DNA of 64,000 bases from Brettanomyces bruxellensis (Eukaryota > Ascomycota > Pichiomycetes > Pichiales > Pichiaceae). The first letter of the stretch is position 1, and each line of letters opens with the position of its first letter. The notes beneath the pieces are model-generated. The model ran no database searches. It saw only the letters and a list, made by a program, of their open reading frames with translations, and was not told the DNA's origin. Location of the stretch: positions 496,001-560,000 of the forward strand of contig NC_054689.1 of NCBI RefSeq assembly GCF_011074885.1, written 5' to 3'. Shown here in pieces: positions 1 to 9,887 of this stretch. The translations under genes and the position numbers were made by a program.

Positions 1-1354
1 GCACTAACTCTTGCTTTTCGGGAACTTTCGAGACTGTTGCGGCCTCCTTAACCTCTGAAGCTTTCTCAGCTGAAGATGCTTCGCTTTTAGAAACTGCGTT
101 TCTCAATGCCTGTGACAAGTTGTCTTCTTTGGCTCTTATTGCATCGGTGTACCATATATTCCATGTTAAAAGTTGCCCTCTGTTAGATAAGACGATGATT
201 CTTGGTAGAGGACCGGATGAATCAAGCAACTTGCAAGGCTGATTGACATTCTTGCTTGCCTGAAGATCGATCACCAAGCCTAAAGAAGTATCATCATCAC
301 CTGTATCTTCGTCAAGAGGCATTTCAGCATTATCCGAGTCGTTCAACTCTCTTATTTGACTCTCAGGTGTAGTTGTATTAAGTTCAATCGACTTAGATCC
401 GATCGTAAAGAGAACGGATGGGAACTCCTTGCACCAGCCGCTTAAATTGACTCCATAAAAAGAAGCTTTTCTCGGTATTGAACCCCAGGGTTGGCATATA
501 TCCACTGCCTCGTTTGCAATCTCGTCGTTTTTCAACACAAACGACTTGAATTGTGCATCATTATTGTCTTCGCTGGCCCTTGAACTGCCATATATGACAA
601 GCATTGAGTCTGCATCAATAGCAAAAAACTTCATAGCGTGCAACTTAGACTCCTTTGTTTCATCATCCTCGTTTGGAATTTTTAACGATTCTTCTCCGTT
701 CACTTTGATGATCGAAATTCCGGCTGTAGTTTTGCTTCCCACGTATAAAGCATCAGGTGAATCATCTTTCCAAAAAGAGCACGTCACATCTTTCCGAATT
801 GTGCTGGCTTTGTTGATCTCTCTGACATTTGCAATGGTCAAAAAGTTTGACTCAGTGACTATAGCAACGAGGTCAGGGTTTGAGGATGAAAATGAGATAT
901 CAACAATGCATGATCCCAAGTTGTAGGATGTGAGAGAAGATACAGTACCATCCCATTGCCCAAATAATTGTGAAGTTTGAATGGAGCATATTTTCTTCGA
1001 CTGGTCGAAAATTAACACGGCGTACGATTCATTGGCAGTCAAGTATATTTGTTGGATATTCGAATCAAGGGTGATCTCTTTCACATCTGAATCTGCTAGA
1101 GTAATTGGTTCATCAGAATCTTCCTCTTGATCCGGCTCAAGTTTAGTGGAAAGAAGTGATATCGGAATGATTCTCAGTTTATCCTGGATAACTGCGATTA
1201 ATGAGCTTTGAGAGTAGCAAATAACCGCCAAATGGTAATAATTAGACTCCAATTCCGGCCTTGGAACCCCAGATCCCTGAAACAATTGAATAGTTCGACG
1301 GGCCTGAAATCCAAATGCCTCTAACCCCAATTCTTCCAATCGAGTGTATGTCAT
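1..1354 (-). CDS. NUP159: Nucleoporin Nup159, N-terminal beta-propeller (partial, 3' end outside window)
   Basis: An open frame on the minus strand starts at the ATG at 1354-1352 (an in-frame TAA lies 6-8 bases upstream) and runs off the left edge, giving about 451 codons. The translation resembles the N-terminal propeller of yeast Nup159. It has an early FGFQ segment, a middle block with a CQPWGSIPRKASFYGVNLSG-like strand, a TSLGLVIDL strand, and a final LPRIIVLSNRGQLLTWNI blade. It then enters a polar Ser/Glu/Lys-rich linker where FG repeats would begin. In the family this domain sits on the cytoplasmic face of the nuclear pore and binds the mRNA-export helicase Dbp5. The FG-repeat and coiled-coil parts are not visible. 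Identification is by recognition of aligned strands, without a search. Confidence 0.8.
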   Translation of the reverse strand, partial: MTYTRLEELGLEAFGFQARRTIQLFQGSGVPRPELESNYYHLAVICYSQSSLIAVIQDKLRIIPISLLSTKLEPDQEEDSDEPITLADSDVKEITLDSNIQQIYLTANESYAVLIFDQSKKICSIQTSQLFGQWDGTVSSLTSYNLGSCIVDISFSSSNPDLVAIVTESNFLTIANVREINKASTIRKDVTCSFWKDDSPDALYVGSKTTAGISIIKVNGEESLKIPNEDDETKESKLHAMKFFAIDADSMLVIYGSSRASEDNNDAQFKSFVLKNDEIANEAVDICQPWGSIPRKASFYGVNLSGWCKEFPSVLFTIGSKSIELNTTTPESQIRELNDSDNAEMPLDEDTGDDDTSLGLVIDLQASKNVNQPCKLLDSSGPLPRIIVLSNRGQLLTWNIWYTDAIRAKEDNLSQALRNAVSKSEASSAEKASEVKEAATVSKVPEKQELV

Positions 1355-2145
1355 ACTTAGTTAGAAAAGTGGTGATGTTATTCAAGCAAAAATATATTTC
1401 AGAGGGGCTATGTTTATTTGAAAGTAAAGGATATGTGTGTCTTGTTAATTCTGATTTGATCAATTACTTCTGTGTGCAGAGTTTGTCATCAACAAGCTAA
1501 TTTATGTTGTAGTTTAATCAGGCTGAGTCTGAATACATACAGACGTTACTTCGCAATTACGAAAAAAAAAAAAAATTAGTAGGATCGAAATAATATCAGA
1601 AAAGAAAAATAACTGCGATATTTTGCAGCGAGCAATTTTTTGCCCTGAGTTTGGCTTGTTTTTTCTTACTGGGATACCTGCCACCATCTACTCGGCTTTA
1701 ACCGTAACCTAATTTGTGTCGATCAAGATCAAAGAACTGCGATGTGAAGAAGCTGACACACAGAAAGCGATCAATATCCTTACAAGAATTACACAAACTG
1801 CTTACTACTGCACAGCTACAATACAAAGCATCAAAAACTTGTTAGGAGGGAGAGTAGGTATATGTATATATTTTGGTTTTGTTGACACAGTGGAGAAAGA
1901 TCAAGGGAAGCAGTAAAGAAAGTCGATGAAGAGAAAAGAACACGAGTCCGTACATAAAAAGAAATAAAGAAGCTTGAAAGCAAAGCATGAAAAACGTGAA
2001 AAATTCGCATTACAATACAACATTATGCCTTAACGAGCGTATAGCAAACATAACGATGACCCGTATCTTAATGAATCGACTCCCACGCAACCCAGTCCAA
2101 ACACACACTCAGGAAAAAGCAGAAAGAGGCAAATGATCCAACCAC
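1355..2145. other. Intergenic region NUP159-PSA1
   Basis: This is the promoter side of NUP159 and the 3' flank of PSA1. It holds poly(A) tracts near 1562-1575 and no frame that looks like a gene. I see no RNA gene. Confidence 0.5.
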
Positions 2146-3234
2146 TCACATGATAATCTGAGGAGTCTCAACATTAGCCTTAATAGACTTGTGAGGTAAC
2201 ACCTTACCACCGTTAACGTAGATTTCATCCCTGACATTGACATCCTCACCCAAAACGGAGACGCCCTCAAGTCTGGCCCACTTTCCAACGGTAGAATTCC
2301 AACCGACAATGGTGGATTTGATGTAGGCATGGTCCTTGATCTCGCTGTTTTTCAGGATGGTAGATCTCTCGATCCTGACACCATCACCAACTGTGACGTT
2401 AGGACCGATAACAACATTAGGACCAATCTTGCAGCCCTTGCCGATCTTGGCAGTTGGATCCACGAGAACATTGCCACCGTAAACGTAGCTCTCTTTACTC
2501 AGTTTTTCTGGGTGTTTACTCGAAAGAGACGTGAGATACAAGCACATTCCGGTCAAGAAGTCCTTAGGCTGACCGATATCCATCCAGTAGCCTGGGAGAT
2601 CAAACGAGTAAAGCTGCTTCTTCTCAACAAGCAGTGGGAAAGTCTCACTCTCGATGGAAGTAGGTCTCATTTCGATAAGATCGAGAACTGATGGGTTCAA
2701 CACGTAAATACCAGCGTTAATTCTGTTTCCAACGAATTCGACAGGCTTCTCAACAAAACGGTCGATTCTGTTTGGAACATCTCTGTCATACACGATCACA
2801 CCATACTTGGAAGGCTCGTCAACCTTGGTTGCAGCAATTGTAGCCTCACCATCATGTGCGAGATGGAAGTCCAACAACTCCTTTAATGGGTACTCGCAAA
2901 TAACATCTGAGTTCAACACAAATATAGGAGAGTCGTCCTTCTTGAGAACATCCTCAGCCAACTTCAATGGTCCTGCAGTTCCTAGAGGCTCGTCCTCGAC
3001 GGAAAAAGTAATGTGAACACCATATTGTTTCTCATACTTCTTCAAAGTTCCAACCATCACTTCTGGCTTGTAGTTGACGGCAAGAACGATTTCCGTGCAG
3101 CCGACATCGGCCAAAGCCTTGATCTGGTGCAAGATCATTGGCTTGTTGCCGAATTCAACCAAAGGCTTTGGAATAGACAAAGTGAGAGGTCTTAAACGTG
3201 TACCGTAACCACCGACGAGAATTAATCCTTTCAT
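2146..3234 (-). CDS. PSA1: Mannose-1-phosphate guanylyltransferase (GDP-mannose pyrophosphorylase)
   Basis: The 362-residue protein, essentially the length of the yeast enzyme, makes GDP-mannose from mannose-1-phosphate and GTP in the cytosol. GDP-mannose is the donor for N- and O-glycans, GPI anchors and wall mannan. Residues 8-18 carry the nucleotidyltransferase signature [16 protein letters not shown] and NAGIYV sugar-binding segments lie around residues 160-180. The last third is a left-handed beta-helix of hexapeptide repeats ([19 protein letters not shown]). The ATG at 3234 puts the catalytic loop at the expected distance from the N terminus. The 1.7-kb upstream gap is unusually long for this window. 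Confidence is high because the family is very conserved. Confidence 0.96.
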   Translation of the reverse strand: MKGLILVGGYGTRLRPLTLSIPKPLVEFGNKPMILHQIKALADVGCTEIVLAVNYKPEVMVGTLKKYEKQYGVHITFSVEDEPLGTAGPLKLAEDVLKKDDSPIFVLNSDVICEYPLKELLDFHLAHDGEATIAATKVDEPSKYGVIVYDRDVPNRIDRFVEKPVEFVGNRINAGIYVLNPSVLDLIEMRPTSIESETFPLLVEKKQLYSFDLPGYWMDIGQPKDFLTGMCLYLTSLSSKHPEKLSKESYVYGGNVLVDPTAKIGKGCKIGPNVVIGPNVTVGDGVRIERSTILKNSEIKDHAYIKSTIVGWNSTVGKWARLEGVSVLGEDVNVRDEIYVNGGKVLPHKSIKANVETPQIIM

Positions 3235-4934
3235 TATGTGTTAGAATGCTGTGTTTGTATGCTTATTGGATGCCAATTATGGTCAGAGAGCGAAAACAGC
3301 TTCAAGACTAAAAGGAGAAGGAAGAAGAAAGTGGTATATTTGTGGAATAGAAACACGGGGCAGTCTCGAGGGAGAAAAAAAGCTATCAAGATGTTGCTCA
3401 ACGCAAATATGAGCTAAAAATAAAATAAACAAACATTAACAGCTGATGCGAACCGAGAAGCAAGAAAAACACTGGACGAAAAATTCAATAAATTCGCGAA
3501 GTCAAGTATGGAATAGAAATGAATCCAAAAAAATTAGCCTAGGGAACATTGTTAGGGTGAAAATGTGAGTGGCTAGCGCTGAAACAATACAGACAGAGCA
3601 TGAAACAAAGACCGCCTACAATGGAAATTTGCTGTTTAAGGGTATCCACAGTAATTTGTAAAGACCAGGAACGTTCAATTTAGACCAATTCGGTAATGCC
3701 CAGACCTCTATCAAGAAAGATTCCCTACTTAGAGCCAGGGGAACATGGTGTACAGAAGATGTTAAATACACGCTCAGCGAAACAAACAAATGCAATATCT
3801 TGAAAGTGTGTTCCCGCGCTAATTTGTACAGGTGAAGCAGGAGAAAATCTTCAAATACCCCCTATTGGAAGCAAAGGAACCTTACTCAAATCTACATAAT
3901 TTGCAAGTCTGCATCAAAGTCCTTGCCATGCCAATTTGTCGCATGTTTCACGCCAAATATTCACATGTCTAATCCTCATTCACTAGCTTACCGTCTCACG
4001 TAATTAAATATTTACTCACTTACGTGTACTCTTTTCTTCCAGCCTTGTTTTTTTTTCTTTCACCCAGAAATTTTTTTCGCGATTTTATTGTTTTTTCTTC
4101 AAAGTGTCTTCCTTGGTGATCCAGGGCTTTCAATCCATGTAACATTAACGAGTTGCACGTTTTTTTTATGTTTCTGCCTTAATTTAACTTATCACTTGGC
4201 ATCTGTTTTATGTTAGCAGTAGCCATCTAGCCTCTTTTTTTAAAAAATTTACTTTATTACATTCTCCAAGCCCAATTTACCCACTCTTCCTTCTATTTGG
4301 CTGCCTTTTTTAGCATGTCCTGTAACAATGCAAACGCGCATTCAACTTAAAAAAAATCTGTCATCGTTCCCCGTCCGGTGGAAAGAAATTTAAAATGTAT
4401 GAATAAAGTATGGTATTTTGTATTCAGGTAAACACATTAAGGAAATAAACATTCACTCCACAAGCGAAAAATTCACCTCTGTAATTAAGCCACGCTCTCG
4501 TCCCATACAAAACTTGGCGTGTGGGCTCATCAGTACAGCTTGATTCGGTAATCTGTCTTCAAACGATGCTCGGCATTTTTCTCTGTTTTCCCGTTCGGTG
4601 CTTCCCAAATTTTTCATCTTACATTTCCGTTCCTGGACATATTTCCCAGAATATCGTCCATATATAATAATCCGACACACATTTCCACGGAAAAATGTGG
4701 GCCTTACCAGTTCCCGCATTTTATACATTTTATACATTTTGTACATTTCGTATCTTATCCATAATCTCTGCCGACCGCATATGCTATAACAACTGAGCGA
4801 CTTTAGTCTAACATTTGATTGCTGTTCTTGTTCCTCCTTATGGGCTTTTAGCAAAGTACAGTTATATTTTGTTCCAGAATGATTCTAGTCGAAATGAATC
4901 ACACACACTTTCAGCTTTATGCCATCAAGCCCCT
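3235..4934. other. Long intergenic region upstream of PSA1
   Basis: About 1.7 kb lies between the PSA1 start and the CLD1 stop. It contains T-rich tracts (4040-4090, 4150-4250) and a short 9-bp tandem array near 4717-4755 (units like TTTTATACA). A 133-codon minus frame at 4453-4854 is low in complexity and matches nothing I recognise. No tRNA or LTR is visible. It may simply be a large regulatory region for PSA1. Confidence 0.5.
4717..4755. repeat. Short 9-bp tandem repeat
   Basis: Four consecutive units of the form TTTTATACA, TTTTATACA, TTTTGTACA, TTTCGTATC are seen directly. The array lies in non-coding DNA downstream of CLD1. It is a simple microsatellite-like tract with no assigned function. 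Confidence 0.6.
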
Positions 4935-6437
4935 TCAATCTGAGGCTTGCCATCCCAAAAACCGACAGACTTTGCGATTGAACTCCTTGTGATTGTCCAA
5001 ATAAAGATTGTGACCAGCATTGCTCACCGTTTCAAACTTAGACTCAAATCCTGGTTTGGCATTAAGTATTTTTGTAGCCGCCCGGCCACAATCTGTAAAC
5101 ATGAAGTCGTGCTCACCATAAATCCACAAGCTTTTGGAAACTTTCAGGTGGTCCAAACGGTCCAAAATCGGATACTTGGCGACTACCGACGCGTCGAAAA
5201 CTCGCATGATCGACGTTTCAGAAAAGGAAGGCTTGAGTGCAGTGTTGTATATATATCTCATGAAATGATCGATTTCTTTCGGGTCTCTGATATATCCTGA
5301 TCGTGACAACTTACGAACATTTCGCTCTGAGAGCTTTTTTGGTCCTGCTGGCCCTAACCATCTGAGCATCGAGAAAAATGAAACTCGTGTCTCCCAGATC
5401 ATTCTAAAGCTATCTTTGACTGAAGTATACCGCCCAAGAAATGGATAATCACCCACCCAGTGGGATGTCATGTAGTCCAAGTATTCCGGGATTGCTTTTC
5501 CTTCATCTGCAAGCTCTTTTAATGCCAAATACCGTGGATTTGTCACTGCAAATGGGCTTCTTTCCACTCCTCCTGGACTCACCAACACGAGTCTTTTCAC
5601 ATGCTCGGGATACCGAGATGCATACGCAAATGCTATATATCCGCCAAAAGAGTGGCCTAAAAGGTCAAATCTGTCGATTCCGTTGTTTTTTCTCCATTGT
5701 TCAAGACTTTCGACGTACACACTTTCAACCTCTCGTACAAGTTCCAGCTGGTTCTTTATGTATTCAAGCACGTCGGAGCTTCGAAGCCGAAACCTCGATG
5801 GAACTGCAAACGTCCTTTTGCCGCCTTTTTTCAAGGGGCCCTTTGGTGCTTTTTGCAGCGATAAACTATCGTATAGAATGTTGAGACTTATTGGAGATGC
5901 ACCACACCTCCCGTTGCCTGAATCATGCTTGTAAGTCACCGTGGGCCGACTGCTAAGCCCAAACCCAAGCATATCCAAGGCATGAATCTTGCAACCAGGA
6001 TTGTTGATGAGGAGACCGTGAAAATTCTTGTAAAACCAACCAGCAGATGCCCCATAGCCATGAAGCATGACAAGATGCTTGATCTGTTCTTCATTGTGCG
6101 GTTCTAACTGCAACATTGTATCCTCTCTATGCATGTTGTTTTCCACCCTAATTTCATTGATATAGTTTCCCTTTTTGTCAATTATTGTCTTCAGATTGTA
6201 CGCACCCATCCCTTTAGGGCTCTCGTACCCTTGGTAACTCCGGTAGTATGAAAGTGCATACTTGATCAGCTGATCCTGTGATGATTGATCTTCCTGTTCG
6301 GAGTTCATTATGAAATCAAGCCATATCCGAAATGACTCACCCATGGAATATCCACGGGAGAGGTCGTGACGCGAAAAGAACCGTACACCAAATGCGGCAG
6401 ATCTTCTAGAAATAAGCAAAGTGTTGTGCGTAAACAT
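4935..6437 (-). CDS. CLD1: Alpha/beta hydrolase of the Cld1/Ict1/Abhd5 family, probable mitochondrial cardiolipin deacylase
   Basis: The 500-residue alpha/beta hydrolase has the nucleophile elbow GHSFGG near residue 261. An acidic residue lies in the HDFMFTDCG segment near 448. The late histidine is in NAGHNLYLD near 474, which also forms the H-x4-D motif of the Cld1/Ict1/CGI-58 group. The N terminus is rich in Arg, Ser and Phe with few acids (SRRSAAFGVRFFSRHD), as in a mitochondrial presequence. In the family, Cld1 removes a saturated acyl chain from new cardiolipin so Taz1 can reacylate it. Cytosolic acyltransferase-like paralogues (Ict1, Ecm18) share the fold, so the exact orthologue is inferred from the presequence and length. 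Confidence 0.8.
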   Translation of the reverse strand: MFTHNTLLISRRSAAFGVRFFSRHDLSRGYSMGESFRIWLDFIMNSEQEDQSSQDQLIKYALSYYRSYQGYESPKGMGAYNLKTIIDKKGNYINEIRVENNMHREDTMLQLEPHNEEQIKHLVMLHGYGASAGWFYKNFHGLLINNPGCKIHALDMLGFGLSSRPTVTYKHDSGNGRCGASPISLNILYDSLSLQKAPKGPLKKGGKRTFAVPSRFRLRSSDVLEYIKNQLELVREVESVYVESLEQWRKNNGIDRFDLLGHSFGGYIAFAYASRYPEHVKRLVLVSPGGVERSPFAVTNPRYLALKELADEGKAIPEYLDYMTSHWVGDYPFLGRYTSVKDSFRMIWETRVSFFSMLRWLGPAGPKKLSERNVRKLSRSGYIRDPKEIDHFMRYIYNTALKPSFSETSIMRVFDASVVAKYPILDRLDHLKVSKSLWIYGEHDFMFTDCGRAATKILNAKPGFESKFETVSNAGHNLYLDNHKEFNRKVCRFLGWQASD

Positions 6438-7339
6438 TGATAAACAAGCAAAGAAATATGTTCAAGTCTGAATGATTATCAACTTTTCACTGATGACTCG
6501 AATGCGTTGAAGTCGTGTAGATGGCTTAAAGACTTAGGAATGTATACAATGTGTATAGGTGGGCTTAAATGTATCTGGATGCTCCTTGCTGTATTCGAAG
6601 GTATTGAAATATCTATGATCGCATGTTTAAAGTCATGAATGGTAATCTGGTCTTTTCACCTCTTTATACTTTATCGGGTAAAATTCTTTTCCGAATCACT
6701 TGATCTGGCTTTTTACCCTTTTTTTGCACAATATGTAGATCATTTTCCTTTGACTTTGCCGACAGCGGCAAAATCTAATTGTTCTCGGTGCAGGACTCCT
6801 GCAAAATCTGTCACAGCTTGTGATTTTTTTTTCAAAAAGATACAATTTGTTTACAAATAATGCAGCCTCAGATTTGGATTCGATTGTTTCCCCGTGTTCA
6901 CAATACAAATTTCTGCGGAGATACAAGAAATTTTGCATTGTCTCCATCAGCCGGGTAGCCTCCGATCAAGATTGAATCTTTCCCGTTAACCGGCACCGAC
7001 AGTGTACGGATGTTTGGACTGCGGATATTCACCGTATTTCTACCGGACGTTAAATGTAAGCAACTTAGAAATGCGTTTACATTCAGTTAGAATCATCAAA
7101 TTTTGGGTTGCCTGATATAAGTTCTGCTCTCTAAATTCGGTTTTCTGCATCCTTCTCTCTACACTATATGGACTGCTGGAGTTTTGTGAAACGTCTAAAA
7201 GTTGAAGCATGGTTGTCCTATATATTAATTGTGACATTGATAAAATTATAAAATTACATTCCAAATGTAGACACCTATATCACCTCATCTTCCATAGTAA
7301 CCCTTTCCATTTTTCTAATCTATGAATATCCTCCATAAT
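6438..7339. other. Intergenic region upstream of CLD1
   Basis: This 0.9-kb stretch holds only short overlapping frames with no recognisable product. It is the promoter side of CLD1 and the 3' flank of the next minus-strand gene. Confidence 0.5.
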
Positions 7340-9178
7340 TCAATATCCCTCACCGTTGAAATTTGTGAAGCCTGCTAACAAGAAAAAGTTGTAGTAATCC
7401 TTCTTTGAAATTTGGTTGCAAAATTCGCAACTTGAAGTTGAACTTGCATCAACGCACGAACCCGCAAAATAGTAGTTGTCAGCACCTGAGCCATCAAAGC
7501 CATGTTTGAAATAGTCGCACAAAATAGTCATTTGCAAATTTTCGACGCTTCCATACTGAGCTTCTGCATAGTCTTTAACGTAACTGTTGTTTCGAGTTAA
7601 TGTCTCTATGTCCTGGACAGTCCTGTCAATTGGAATTAAAATTGAAGGAATTTGAATGTACTTGTCCAAAAAGAATAACGCATTTGGGACCGCATCATCT
7701 CCTAGATGAATCACTGGAATACCAACCCAAAAATCGAAATGATGCTGAACTTCTCCCAAAATGCTATACATCTTCTTGTACACCTTGGGACATGACTTAA
7801 TTCTATTGAATCCTTGCCCCGTATCTGCAATATGATATCTATTTCCATCAAAGAGATCATCATCAGCATAAGCCCACAGCTCCACAAGATCTCGCATAAC
7901 TGCAGACCATAATGAAAGTGCTTGCTTCACATACAAATACTGCTTTTCATGGCCATGTGTCAAACGTGCACCATTATGACCGTACCTTATTCCAAGCGAA
8001 AACTGGCTATTTCCAGCATCTTTGAATTGCTCTAATCTCTTCATCATCCTCAACACAGGAAGCCGATTCTTGTTCGTGTATGCATTGAAGTCACCAATTG
8101 AGTACAAAGCCACCCGGATCTGTTCTTTATCGAGTCCATTTGCAGATGTATACGTTGAAGCAAGTTTTTCAATACTTGCCTCTTTTTGCTTGATCATTCT
8201 ACTTACCATCCGCCTTGATTTTCCTTCCGGTCGAACTTCTGCCGTTGCATCAATAATCAACGGATCAGAAAGAATTTTAAGAGTCTGTGGGCCACCTTTC
8301 TTTAATACGCCATAAACAGTCTTCATTGGTTTGTATAAATCGAATTCCATTGTCTCTCGAATCTCTGGCAACCGTGAATCCATCACCATGTAGCATAATT
8401 TTCCAAATGTGTCTCTCATACGTTCAGGATTCATCACCTTATACCTTCTTCCAATCTCAAACACCGTTTTGTACCACTCGGCATTGTCGGAGAAATTTTT
8501 ATCCTCGATTAACTGCTGTCCCTGCTTCATATTTGATGAAACGACTAATCCTGCCAAAACGGAGCACATTTCACGCAACTGCCCGACAATCCTTCGTGCT
8601 TTTGACTTATATGAAATAATATCAACTCTATCTGTGTATTCGGAAACATCCAAAGCTGCTTCAAGTAGTCTTAATACTTGCCGTTCCTCGTAACTTAGTC
8701 TCATTGGAATGAAATGAGAGCATCTTCTAATTCCGGCCAATATCCGCTTGGATACATCCGAATTTCCTGATTCTGAGCCTAGTGCAAAATATCCACTATG
8801 GGAATATAACTTCTCAGATGCCTCACCTGGAAGATTTTCATTCATTTGGCCAGCCTCTTCTTCTTCCCTTGCTTCTTCTTCATCTAGCTTCTCAAACTCG
8901 GGCTTCTTTTCCGCTACTAACACTTTTACTTTATGTTTCTTCCGTTTACCCCCTCGATGTGCGAACTGAAAGCAAACCCTGCAAAATGGCTCTCCGCAAT
9001 CCTCGCAAAGCAATTCCTTTGGCATTCTCTGACAATCTATACACAAGTCCGGATTAATTGGCTCATTGTTATCCTCATCTTTCATTTCTCCTTCTTGATC
9101 TGATGTTTCATCATTTACGGTTGTTTCTGCCCCTTCTAGCAGTTCTTTTAAAGTTCTTTTCTTATCCATTTCTGTCAT
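7340..9178 (-). CDS. B-box zinc-finger protein with DUF2009-like body
   Basis: The 612-residue protein starts with an acidic stretch. At about residues 46-85 it has a B-box-like zinc finger, visible as CIDCQRMPKELLCEDCGEPF followed by CRVCF and paired histidines. The rest, from about residue 150, is a conserved helical body (CSHFIPMRLSYEERQVLRLL, then YKSKARRIVGQLREM). I associate this body with the eukaryotic DUF2009 family, whose biochemical role I do not know. ATGs at codon 1 and codon 4 are both possible starts. A copia-type retrotransposon lies only 185 bp upstream. The family call is from memory; the zinc-binding Cys/His pattern is seen directly. Confidence 0.7.
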   Translation of the reverse strand: MTEMDKKRTLKELLEGAETTVNDETSDQEGEMKDEDNNEPINPDLCIDCQRMPKELLCEDCGEPFCRVCFQFAHRGGKRKKHKVKVLVAEKKPEFEKLDEEEAREEEEAGQMNENLPGEASEKLYSHSGYFALGSESGNSDVSKRILAGIRRCSHFIPMRLSYEERQVLRLLEAALDVSEYTDRVDIISYKSKARRIVGQLREMCSVLAGLVVSSNMKQGQQLIEDKNFSDNAEWYKTVFEIGRRYKVMNPERMRDTFGKLCYMVMDSRLPEIRETMEFDLYKPMKTVYGVLKKGGPQTLKILSDPLIIDATAEVRPEGKSRRMVSRMIKQKEASIEKLASTYTSANGLDKEQIRVALYSIGDFNAYTNKNRLPVLRMMKRLEQFKDAGNSQFSLGIRYGHNGARLTHGHEKQYLYVKQALSLWSAVMRDLVELWAYADDDLFDGNRYHIADTGQGFNRIKSCPKVYKKMYSILGEVQHHFDFWVGIPVIHLGDDAVPNALFFLDKYIQIPSILIPIDRTVQDIETLTRNNSYVKDYAEAQYGSVENLQMTILCDYFKHGFDGSGADNYYFAGSCVDASSTSSCEFCNQISKKDYYNFFLLAGFTNFNGEGY

Positions 9179-9358
9179 ATCACACCCACAACTTTATTTC
9201 AAAGTAAGTTTGTAACTAGAGAAAAATATTAGAAGTCAGCAAGGATTCATACCACTCATTGGTTCTGTTGGAAATCGATTCATTTGCATGTTGTCTGCGG
9301 GTCACCTGTCTGCATAATCTCCACATTTTATTTTACATCTTTACACCGATACTAAATA

Positions 9359-9363
9359 ATTTT
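9359..9363. repeat. Target-site duplication, left copy (ATTTT)
   Basis: The five bases ATTTT directly precede the 5' LTR and are repeated at 14610-14614 after the 3' LTR. This marks a normal integrase-mediated insertion with a 5-bp stagger. Confidence 0.9.
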
Positions 9364-9838
9364 TGTTGAGAGTTGTGCTCAGAAAACTTAAATTAAGGCT
9401 GTGCTACAAATAAGGATTTCGAGATTTCTAAAGAATCTTCTGGTAACTAGTTTAGCAGGATATAGATACGACTTTAGTATTGAGGGCAAACGAAGGCAAA
9501 CAATATTAAAGATTATGTGTCATGTCGAAAGACGCTAACTGACATCTAGAACGTTCTGATAATAGAAATTAGAGAGAATCTTATTTGTGAATGTAAAAAG
9601 TAAAAGTAATCGTAGGACTATATAAAGATGGTCCTTGTCAGTGACTTTGAAACTTCTACGTGATGTGAATAGGTTTATTGAAGATAAGAAACTAACGAAC
9701 AAACTAAGGAATTTAGTGATAATATATCTAAGTTGTCTTATCAGAAAACCACGACTGATATTAGTTTTGAGACTATAGACGGGACTATCATCTTTTATAA
9801 TTAATTCATTTTCTTATTTTATTTCCGGACTCTCATCA
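9364..9838 (+). repeat. 5' LTR of copia element
   Basis: The 475-bp LTR begins TGTTGAGAG and ends CATCA. It carries a TATA-like TATATAAAG at 9619-9627. It is matched base for base, apart from one clear mismatch and one N, by 14135-14609. Confidence 0.95.
9619..9627 (+). promoter_or_regulatory. TATA-like element in the copia 5' LTR
   Basis: TATATAAAG about 255 bp into the LTR is the probable core promoter for element transcription. It points rightwards into gag-pol. The same motif is present in the 3' LTR and in the inverted solo LTR. Confidence 0.5.
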
Positions 9839-9887
9839 GATTTCCAATCTTTGTTTTCCACCATTCAATTAAAACAACAATATTAAT

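Noticed and set aside
4453..4854. 133-codon minus frame with YKMYKMYKM repeat
   Set aside because: The repeat reflects a 9-bp DNA tandem array; composition is low-complexity and no domain is recognisable.
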